From Uloborus plumipes (lineage: Eukaryota > Arthropoda > Arachnida > Araneae > Uloboridae), in the NCBI GenBank assembly GCA_038373865.1, contig JAXGGA010002257.1, forward strand, positions 1 through 64,000: a stretch of 64,000 bases of DNA, in the 5' to 3' direction. Both the position numbers and the translations under genes were made by a program. Under the pieces are notes generated by a model, which saw nothing but the letters and a program-made list of their open reading frames with translations, made no database searches and had not been told where the DNA came from. Shown here in pieces: positions 45,915 to 57,900 of the stretch; positions within the stretch are counted from its first letter, which is position 1; each line of letters opens with the position of its first letter.

Positions 45915-48900
45915 CTGGAAAAAAAAACAGGAATTTTAGCCCACAAAAATCTGTAAATATTAGAGTAATTTTAAGAAACAAATCTCAAATAACCCAAAAA
46001 CAAAGTCACATGTTTAATAAATAGAAAAGTAATACAATTTTAGATAGTGCTTAGTTCTGCACAAATGTTAACAATTTTAAACCAGTGTTATAAATAAGAA
46101 TTTTAATCTAGGCATCATGACTGAATTTTAATCTAGCATCAGCTTAATCTAGAAACAAACTACTTAGGTGCCATTTTTAATGAATGAAACAGATAGCTAT
46201 TAGAAGCTAAAAGATAAACATTAAATGGAAATGCTGCACATAGCTAAAAGCATATTACCTAAAATATACAAAAGAAATGGTTTTTGAAAGACGTAATCAA
46301 TCACATTTCAAAATTACTTTTCAAATTTATTCTACAAGTCACAGCTAAGATGAGTAAAGGGATTTTTTTTTTAATGTGACCCAAAACTTTAGGCATCAAA
46401 TTTGGTGCCAAGAGTTGGAATTCTAGGCATCAAATTAAAATTTTTGGTTGCAAAACACAACTAACAACTGCTTATCATCCTTGACTATACAAAACACTAT
46501 TGTGAAACAACACTGATTATCATCCAAATCTGTAGATAAATTCATGAAAAAGTTCGCTTTTTGCTTTTATAAATACATAATTAAAAACAAAAAGCATTGT
46601 CTCACTAAAAATTTTACCTATACACTATGCAGTAGTCTCGATAAATCAAAGCCTTTTAACTCGAATACTCCTTCATATCAAAGTTTTCATTTCACAAACT
46701 CTTGAGAAGGCAGCGACAACTTCCTATTACTTAAACTACAAATAACTCATAGCTTTTAGCCGGTCCCTTAGAACTTCAAGTTATCAAGACTCAACTGTAC
46801 ATTGTTTTTTTACCTGCAGATAGTTTTGACTTGTGTAATCAGATACTTTACATTTTTATCTTACTATGGTGGGGGGGGGGCATTTTTTTAAACCAAGGTC
46901 CCTATTACTTAAGCACACCTAATCTTATAATTATACATATATAATAATTAAATGTCTTTCATAAACAAACAAGACACATTTAACGTACTCAAATAGTTTC
47001 AAATACAGTTGATCTCGCTTATTAGATATATCGGTTAATAGAGTATCCCGCCAACTATAATACATTTTCAATGTAGCAAACCGTTGAAATGTATTATTTT
47101 GTGCCTGGATAATGGAATATCCCGCTTATTGGAATATGTTTTTGAGGCAAAATGGCTACCCCATTAAGCAGGCTGAACTGTAGTTTTTAGTCAAAATATT
47201 TTGTATGCATTTAATTAAATTGTAAATGAGTAATAAAGTTACTTTTGAGTTGGTGTTGTACAAATTATCTCCAAAAAAAAATTTTTAAGGAGAAAGTAAA
47301 AGTCCAACAGAATTACTGTTTGTTGTGCGAAAATATTTGTAAAGTAATGAAAGTTACATTTGTTACTGATAACATGGAACTAGATGCAGTACCTATAAAT
47401 CTCCTAATCAATACAGTATGACCAGAGTCAAAGATTTCATATTTAATAATACTGAAATATTAAAGATGTTATGTTTTTGTTAAAAAACTTAAATAGTTGA
47501 AACAAAAATAAAATTCAGCCAGAGATTCAGCATTTAAGTTTTTGACATTTGACTGTGAAAGAGCTTCGAATTTTGTGTAAAACTTTTAATTTAATGATTT
47601 AATTAAAATAAAAAGCAATGTTGGTTTGCTTTTCAACAAGGTATAGCAAGTATCGAAAATAATAAATATCCCATTTTCATAACGGATGTAAAGAGATTGC
47701 AATCAAAATTACAGCGTTAAAAGTATGAAAATGGCGTATAAAAGAATTCAAATAAACTTACTTTAAATTTACACTTAAAAGCTGTACGAGAAACATATTA
47801 ATTTCACCATCCACATAATTAAAGCAAAAATATAATTAAATCAGAGCTTCAAATTTTAACTTTTTGACATTTTGATTTTCAAAAAAGAGACAGAATTTCG
47901 TTCAGTTTTTAAATTTATGATTTTTAATACAGATATTTCATTCATTTGTCTCCTAACTAAGGGTAATAAGAATCAAAAATAATAAAAATTCGATTCTTAT
48001 ATCGAATGCAAATCGATTGCATTTTTTTAAATGAAGGCATCAAAAATCAAAAAAGATGCAAATAAAATAATTTATTAGTTTTAAAAAAATTAGAATGGCA
48101 CCTTAACATTTCTATTCGATGAATATTATTAATATTTATCGGTATAATCACCAAAAATTCGAAAAAGTAAAAAATATACCCGAGGTGGGAAGATAAAAGC
48201 AAAATTAAAAATATTTCATTTCCGGTATTTTCGAACATGAAAATACCAGAACAATCACCCCTGATTGTAAATTACTTTTGGTGGCAAAATTATTTTTTTA
48301 CTCAACTGTCTTTTATTTAAAGCATACCAGAGATTGGGGGAAGAAACAGTATTTTTTATACATATGCAGAAGAAAGTACATTCAAACTAAGAGAAAATAA
48401 GTTTTGTGTCAAAATTGTTGTAGAAAGATGACTCCTGCAACTAAAACAAAAATAAATTTCATATGAACAAAAAGTTTTAAAGTACAGAAGAAACAGAGCA
48501 TAAAGTACAAAATCTTACCTGAGTTTATATTTATTACTCTCTGCAGCTGAAGATAGAGATGGAAAATGTAGTTCACTGGTAATTTGAGGAGCATGTTTAG
48601 AGTATCGCTTACTAGAGCTACCAACAGGTGTAGTTGCAGATGAATTTCGTAATGCTGGGGGTCTGTAAGTGCCGACAGGCTTAGGCGTTTCTTCGTTAGT
48701 TTCCGGTTCTTCAACAGGTGGCTCTAAAGTTATAGTCACAAACATATTTAAATCAAGAATAAAAAATTTCTTGTAATCAGAGACTTATTATGAATAAAAC
48801 AAAAGTTTTAAAAATAAAAAAAACCTTTCAGAAGTAATATGAATTTAAAAGTTAAAAAAAAAAATATTAGAATGTGAAGTAGGATAAAATAGAACAAACA

Positions 48901-51900
48901 ATTAACTTCCATGCAAAAAAAAAAAAAAAAAAAAACATACTGTGCTCTCTATTTACACTTTTGCAAGAATGTTCAACAAATAGAAGAAATTTAAAATAAC
49001 TGATTTGAACCCAAAAGGTTTTTTTCCACAGTGGTTAATTGCTTGGTCATTATCACAATGGAGCAAAAATCTCTTCTATTGTTTTTAAAATATAAGGTAC
49101 AAGGAGTCTCCACCCCCTGCTCACTGACCATTGAAGATTGCTTTGCAATATTATTTGGTTCAACAATAACAGACTTAATCATCATCCCAATAATGTTCCC
49201 CCTGTGCTTACACTAGCAGAAATTCTGAAAGCGATTTGTATAATCTGCAATTCAGATATAGGAGTACAGGAGAATAATTGAAGTTCAACTGCAATAATGT
49301 AAAAATTTTACATGGAAATAATATGTATAAATAAAATAATATTGCAGAGCAGCTTGATTAAAATGTTTATAGATTTGGATTTTATTTATTATACATTGAG
49401 TTATTGAATCTGAATTGGTAGCAAGTATTATAGTTTTAAGTATTAAAAATCTAAATACATGGTACTTGTAAAAATATAATTAAAATTAATTAGTATCAAA
49501 TAAAAATAAATGAACAAAGCACAGAAACTACTGAGTAACCATTTAAAAAAATAAATATAAAATATCTTAAAAGATTTTTCAATGAGATTTAAAAAAAAAA
49601 AAATATTTTAATGGTCCCTCTCCTGCTATAGTAGCATTTAATGATTAACATTTTTAAAGACTTTTCCCGTTTTTTTAAATCACTAGCATCTTTTTCCTTT
49701 GATATTTTTAATACATTTCTACTAATGGTAATTTTTTTTTGGTGGGATAGTCTTTTCCATGTTTTATTCCACCAACAGCAAAAATTTTCCAACTCTCAAA
49801 AATGAATGAAAAGCAATAAAATGCCAGACATATGTTTTGTTACACATGTTACAAGGTACTCCTTTTTCAATACTAAGTAATATAGCAGAATGTGAAATGA
49901 TAAATATTTTCAGTTTGCAGCACCACATATTTAGCATCATTTTAACTCAAATATATAAAACATAAGTTTGTAAACATATATAAAACATAAGTTCTTAACC
50001 ATATACACATATAGTAAAACCTTGTTTAATTCCTTAATTTTAAAACCTTTTTCAAATTTTTAATTCCTGGATACTAAGACATTAAGCACAATGAATTAGA
50101 AACCTTTCTCATACGAACACCCTCAAGTGCAGACACAAAAACTATTTTGGAAATCATTTACACTGATATATACTTTTTTAAGGGAAAAAGAATAAAACAT
50201 TATGTTTCAAGAATAAAATAGTCAAACTTCGGAAAGTTTGTTACATTTATTATAAAGTTGATGAAAAACTTGTGCATCATAGAGTTCTGTGGGCTAAAAC
50301 TTTGTCTTAGAGGACAGAGAGCAGCTCTGGTGAGAAATTTTCCAAACGTGATTAACCATTTTATTTGAAACCAACAGGGATGAAAGGAAACTAAAACATG
50401 CAAACATCCAGAAAGCAACCAGACCCCCATGCTTTAAATGTCAGCATTTAAAGCACTTACCAGTTGTGTGGTATTCCAATTAAAGAGCATCGTGATAACC
50501 AGTGAATCAGTATTATGTCAGGTTATCTATTGACTTTGGATAAAAAGTTTACTAAAGAAAAGAAATTTTGTTCTCTTTATGAACAATGCAATTTTTAATT
50601 TTAAAGATATTCATTTTAAAACTATGGAGATGATTTCCTTGTTAGCAAACACAACGTCAAAATGTCAACTAAACAGCTAGATTTAAAGCATTTTATCAAT
50701 AAAATGAAAAGTGCTAAAACTAGCAACAAATTGCTCAAAACAGTTGTTATTTTAACAGTGATCAGCTCGATCAAGTATACTTGGGAAGGAAGTTAAAGCA
50801 GAAACAATAGCAAGTTGCTTTCATCGCATTAGATTCAAAAAAGAATATGTCAGAGTAGAATTTAGTGATAATGATGAATCTGAAACTTTACTGTCATTAG
50901 CGCAAACAAGTTTCAAAATGCAACTTGATACAATATAGCGTGATAAAATAGTGTTCATTATTATATTTTTAAAAACAAGTGAATTAAAGTTATGTACAAG
51001 TTAAAATGTGCAATGTAAAGATATTTATATTGAGTGTGGAAAAATAAACAAAAGTATAAAACCTCCTCCAGCGGACACCCCACTTTTACAAACGAAAATG
51101 CTTGTCAGTTTGTGTCCTCCATAGAGGGGTTTTGCTCTCAATTAAAGTCAAAACATAAATAGCTCTAAAGATTAACAAAATAATTATACAATTCATTTTC
51201 AAAACCTGATACACATATTGTAGTACATTTGTTGTGGGTTATCAAAAATAGTTTTTGTCATTATGAAATGATAAAGATCTTGTAATTACGATTTTAAGTA
51301 TTTACTGAGATCTACTGACATCCAGTGCATTATATGTTCAGTTCATAAAAGTCAAGCTTCGATTTTAAATGTTCAATGTAATTTCTGTACCTCAGAACCA
51401 GACTAACGTAAGTCCATTTTCGTAACTTTTCAGGAGAGGGCGAAAACGATTGTCAGATGAATGCAAAAGGATAGGACTGGCGCTCTTTTAATGCTGCTAA
51501 ATAATTGTGAATGATTTTTTTTAAAAAGAATAACATTCTAATGGGTCAATAAGGAACAAGATATTAGGCCTAAATACGGAATAAGATAACATCAGGCCAG
51601 GGGGTCAATTGCCACACACACACACCCGTCTTTGAGAAATCAATGTATTTAATGAGCAGGTATGGTTATTGTTGTTTTCTAATGAAATTGCATTGTGTTT
51701 GCACCCCTTGCCACCCCCCTCCCCCAGGAAAAACTTGAAATGACGGGACGGTCCTGGATTACATTCAGTAATACAATAAAGTGAAAATCACTATTTTTGG
51801 ACTGATGTTGCTCTGGTTCTGAGGTACAAATTTGTCCCATGCATGAGGGGGATAGTGAATAAAACAAAGTGAAATAGTTCATTTTGTTTATTTATTCAAT

Positions 51901-54900
51901 CATTTGTTAAATCACTTATATATTTATTCATCCCTCTACTTATTAATTTTCTTATTTAATTCATTCCCTTATTTTCTTACTCATTCAGTATTTTATTCAG
52001 TCATTAATTTTTTAATACATTCATTAATTGTTTCATATACATATAATTCATTTAATTGTTTATTTACATTCATTTAATGTAAAATATTTTTAATCAAATG
52101 GAATATATTTCTTAATAAAAATATTCACTGCAAGTTGTATTACAAAATACATTATTCCTTCGTTCTGCACAAAAATTTTCAGAACCAATTTCTAATTTTT
52201 TCATTTAGAAACAGGTAAGTTATCTCAAATATTTTATTTTGCCAAACGTTCCCTAACTTATGGATGAAAAGGTGGCTTTTGTTGGATGCCATAAGATCTA
52301 TTTATAAACTTATTAGTTTGCACTAAAAAATGACTTCCATGCCAGTGTGAAACATATCTAAAATTTTATTTACTTGTGCATTGTAAATGTTGTTTTAATG
52401 CTTTAGACATTGTGCACAAACGCAGGGGTGATTGTGAGTTCATGAAAAAATACCTGAAAGTTTCGAAGAGAAAATGTGTGTGTGTGGGGGGGGGGGGGGG
52501 AATTGTGCTTTTTTTCAAAACACCAAGGCCCCTTTTATTTAAGCACACCTAATTTTATTAAAAAAAAAATTGCCTTTCATAAACAGACAAGACACATTTC
52601 GTACATTCGAATAGTTTCAAGTAGTTTCTAGTCAAAAACAATAGAATGGCATCTTAACATTTTTGTTCGATGATTATTATTAGAAATTATCGAAAAAGCA
52701 CCAAAAATTCGAAAAATAAAAAAAATACCGAAGGTGGGAAGACAAAAGTATAATTAAAAATATTTTATTTCCGGTATTTCCAACATGAAAATACCTGAAT
52801 CGATCATGAAAATACCGGAAATCCGGTAAAATACCGGAACACAATCACCCCTGACAAACGTAAAAATTTTAACTGTAAAATCTTATTGTTTAAGGATAAA
52901 TTTTAAACTAGAAAATTTTTCAATTTCATTCTAAATTGGCATAAATCAGTTGCTTCAGTACACAGCAATATGTTTATTTCTGATCACTGTACAGCCGATA
53001 TTCATAAAAACCAAATCTTTCTTTCTTCCTGCATATAGTAACATCGATAGTGAATCAGGAAATATACTTAATTTTAAAGTCTATAAACAGTTTGAACTAA
53101 GTTTTCTCCATTAAGACTGATCTTCCGATCTTAGCATTTAAATTAAAAATTAACAAAATTAAATCCTTACTTTCTTCTTCAACTACTTCTGCTGCAGGAG
53201 TCGGTACACATTTCCATGGACCACTCTGACCCTCTGAATTTTTGTTTGATTCTCCATTTTGTTCTGAAAGCATCTGTTCTTTTAACTGTTCTTCTTCTTT
53301 CTCTTTTTCACTACAGTTCATAAAAATTCAAAAAACTGATTTCAAAAAAGAAACCAATATAAATTCATAAATTTGAAATCATGTGAGAATGATAATTTTT
53401 CAAAATTTTTGTCACTAATATTAACTAATCCAATTGTTTTCGACAACATACAACTTCATTTTTTCTTTTCAAGATAGCATATTTTATTGGCTTAATAAGA
53501 ACCACTCCCTGAACCTACCACATAAAAAGAAGTATAGCTCTGGAGACAAATATTTTTACTTCATTTTACTGAATGTTTAAATGGTTGAGCATTAACACAC
53601 ATCATAACAAACCAAGAAACCTAGTTCCATATAGTCTTTCAGGGACTAAAATTCAGAGGACAGGATAAATTTCTTAGAGAATAATCTGGGAAGGTACATA
53701 ATATTTAAAATCTCTCGTTACTTTATTTCTTCTTTGCCTTTTTTTTTTTTTTGCTAACTTACATGTACAGTACGGTGGTTCACAAACCTATGGTAAAAAA
53801 AAAAAATTGTCCTAGAGGTCACGGCGGTGGCTCATTTTTTTTACCTTTATCCACCCTAATATACTACCGACATAGTAACCTCCTACTTAAATAAAAAGAG
53901 GGTGCTCAAACGGGACCGCCGCGAATCTTAGAGTAGTAGGGGGAAAAAGTGTGTGGGCCTGCGCCTCCCCGGTTAAACGCCATCTTGACAAGCGCTAAGC
54001 GATGGGAAATTTCTTTCCTCCAGTATAGCACTACGTGGATTTCGTGCGCTCTTTATTTTTTACATCGGCCAAATTTTGCATGGCCCTCAATATTTAAAAA
54101 TAATAAAAAATGCATGAACATTTTCAACGTTTTCTCTTTTCTGAAAGACAATTGGATTAGAATTATAACCTGGTTTAAAATAACAAAAATTTCCTTGCCA
54201 TCTGTGAGTCAGTCAGTTTCTTGTTTCTCACGCTGTTGTCACAGCCTTGGAGCGTTTACTAGCTTTTCTTTACTTTGTTAATGTCATCCTTATCTAACTA
54301 ATCGTTTGCCTCCTACTAACAAAACCCATTAAGATGAGGGACAAAGATATTATCGTTCCATTCAACAATTGAGACTTGAGGGGTCCCTTGAGGGGGTGAT
54401 AAATCGCAATATATTTACATCAATCTGCGGTGGAGAATTACAATCTTATTTTCCTAATCCACAATATGATGGTAAAAAAATATTTATACTCTTTGATTCT
54501 GTGCATATATTGAAATGTATCAGAAATAACTGGCTGAACCAGAAAACGTCAGAAAATACATTCATGTTTCCCTCATTCGATGATGAGAATGAGCTTCTAC
54601 ATGCATCGCTGGGGCATTTAAGATATCTTTTTTCAGAAGAGGAAAATTCTTTGATGAAATATGCCCCTAAGTTGTCAAAAAAAGCTTTATTTCCTTCCAA
54701 CTTGGAAAGGCAAAATGTTGTTTTATACTTAAAAATCTTTGATGAGAGTAAAGCGAGTGCATTACGAAGCTTGAATGACGAAAAATATGAGGGAACGGCA
54801 ATATTCCTGGACATAATTGTTAAATGGTGGCGAATTATGAATATCAAGAACACTCGAAAGGGGTTTGAAAAGTTTGAAGAAAATAGCAAGCCCTTCGAAT

Positions 54901-57900
54901 GCTTAACTGATGAAAGAATAGATTTCTTAAGAAAATTTGTAAAGTGGTTAGAAATGTGGAAAAACATGCAGATCAAGGGTATCAAGAGCAAGAGAGCAGG
55001 CAAGTTGACAGAAGAGACATTCTGTTCCTTAACGCACACAACAAAAGCAATGATAGAAATTATCATCTATAATTTTACAACTCTGAATTCTAACTTTGTT
55101 TTAACTGCGAAGTACCAAACTGATGCATTAGAGGGAAGATTTGGGCAGTATAGGCAACTCCATGGAGGAAATTATAATTTAACAATAGAAGAAGTAATAA
55201 AAGCAGAAAAGAAACTACGATTAACAAATATCATCAATTTACATTCCTCCAAATACAGATCATATCCACTCTCAGAATTTCTTCTTGATTTTTCGGAAGA
55301 AAAAGATGAAAATGTTGAAGCAGAAATTAGCATTCACAGCGTTGATTTCCGTAACCACACGAAAGAGGAGAAAAATATTGTACCCTTTTACATTTATATC
55401 TCTGGATATGCCGTATGTAAAATTAAAACTCATTTGCAGTGCCATACTTGCGTTCAATTTTTAGCCTTGGACAAAACAATCTTGTTCGATATGACTGATG
55501 AAAGGACAAAATATTATTTGCTTGATATTGACAGAGGAAGATTAACCTATCCCAACCCAGAAATTGTTAAAACTTTAATGATTTGTCATAAGATATTTCA
55601 GTTTATTTTAAGAAACCAAGAAGAATTGTTGTTTTTGCCCGATGTAAAAGGTGTTTTGAAAAGTGCAATTAAAGAAAAGCTGTTGGAATTTGACGACGTG
55701 AATGAAGATTGTGAAAGCTGCAATCGTCCTAGGATGGAACTTGTTATGAAATGTGTTTCTGTCTTCTTGAACATATTTTTAAACAATTACACGAAAATGA
55801 AAAATAATCCAACAGTAAACAGGGGAACGAAACGTAAGTACACGATTTTGAAGTGCAGTGCTGCAGAATAATATTTAAGTTCTCAGGAAAGAAAAAAAGT
55901 CTAGTTCCATTAATGACGGGTGAGAAATCATATTTTTAAGTTTAATAAAGTTTCATCACATTCATTTAGAAAAAAAAGCGCGAGGGGGGGATGAGAGTGC
56001 AAAGACCAACCATACCTCCTCGTGGTGCCTCTCGGGAAACGCTGAAAAGATTTTTTTTTTCCAGTAGGCAAACATGGCTCTGGCAAGTATTAACGTGATG
56101 AAAAAAAACGCAATTCGAAATGTTAAAAAGGAAATATAAATACAGGTTTTCCATTCAAAATTACATTCTAAAGTTTTCATTTAGTTCTAAGAACATAAAA
56201 CTCACACTCACAAAAATGACCAATTATTTAATACAGAAATTATCAGTAGAGCAACGAAACTTCAGGAAAGCGCCGCTCAACAACACGTTTCGTTCCATCG
56301 CTTAGCGAATTGCCCGTTTTGCGAGGACCAGGCCCACAGCTCAATAATTTTCCCCCTCTCTTTCTTCGCGGCGGTCCCGGCTCAAAGCTCAAATAGTTCT
56401 CCAGTTTTTGTCAATTTCAAGTGTTTTTCGGTTGAGCGGACAAAAAAAAAAAAAAAATCCGGGTGTTTTGCTATCATTCCTGCTGATTCTTATGTTCAAT
56501 GATCCCCTGAATCCTAATATGGCCCCCTTTTCCCCCATTGCCTCCCACTTTTCGAAAATAGCGCCCCCCTCCCCTCCTATTTTCATCAGATTTCGACAAT
56601 TTCATAGACATTATTTGGAGGGGAAGGAAGCATTATATTTACCATTAACATTCTTCTATAGGGCTAGAGAGGTGAAAAGTTCAAAATCATAAACAACTTT
56701 TCACAAGTTAGGAGACTCATGGGGTATTTTCCCCTCCCCTCCGTAAAATATTTAACATATCATCAACAACTCATTTTTTTCAGTTTCAAAATTTTATACT
56801 TATTCTTTGGTGCAGCACAATAATATCGGACTGCCTTCTGTGATTCCCACGTCCAAAAAATTTTTCAAGCTGTAAATTTTTTTTTTAAACTTTGGAAACA
56901 TCGCATGTTACATATGAGTCGCACCGCAGATTTCCTTCAGTAAAGAACCTTTCAGTATTATTTATATTCATTCCAGTTATGTTCGAGCGATTACCGTGAA
57001 GTGGAAAACGGAGATCATATTTGGATTCAGTGAGGCATTTTACATAAGAAACAGCAAGAATAGTGTCAGATACATTTAAAGTTCATTTTGTGCCGAGCAG
57101 TGTTGTTATACTGGAATTTGCTAGAAGTTTTTAGTTAAAGCCAAAATATTTAAACTTCTTGCTATGTAATTCAACTTTCTATGTATATATATATTTTTTT
57201 CAGAGAGAGAGACTTTTAGTAGTGAATATTTTATTGTCTCAGCAAGGATAAGTACTCAATGTTCTTCAACAGCAGGTAAAAGAAACTGCTTATTGTCCTC
57301 ATCATTGAAAAAAATTCTGTTAAATTCTTGAATTATTTTAACATTTTCCTCAGCAACGTTATTCACCATTATTTACTTATTTTAATTTTTTACTTTTAAT
57401 TCTGTGATTGATCTTACATTTGCATTCGTCGAGGCATAGGACGAAGAATGTTAGAAAATAATCCCTTTATTCATGTTTGAAAAAAATCCAATTGTTCTGT
57501 ACTTAATTTGTTATGTTTCACATCTTTATTCTTGTAATAACTTGCTTTTCTTTCGACTAGAATTTGATACGAAAAACTAAGTCAAACTAATTAATTCAAA
57601 AGAAAGGTGTCACAAGTATTTTAATAAAACTGTCATAGTGGTTATTTTTTTCATAGTGGCAATTTCCAGGTCGTTCATATCTTATAAGGTTTTTTCAAGT
57701 TCAGATATTCCCAGAAGTTTTAATAGCAAATGGAGCATCTATTAATGTTCAATCTATTTGTTTTACTGTACAAAAAAATGCTGAAACTGTAGAAAGTGTT
57801 GTACCTAGGTTTTTTTTCTCATGATTAAATGAAAAATTGCTTACATAGGAACATAAATATTTTGAGGCATATAAGAACCTGGATTTTATCAGATAGGCTC

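Noticed and set aside
54446..55066. 206-codon minus-strand frame
   Set aside because: Antisense shadow of the P-type transposase, which has recognisable family blocks.
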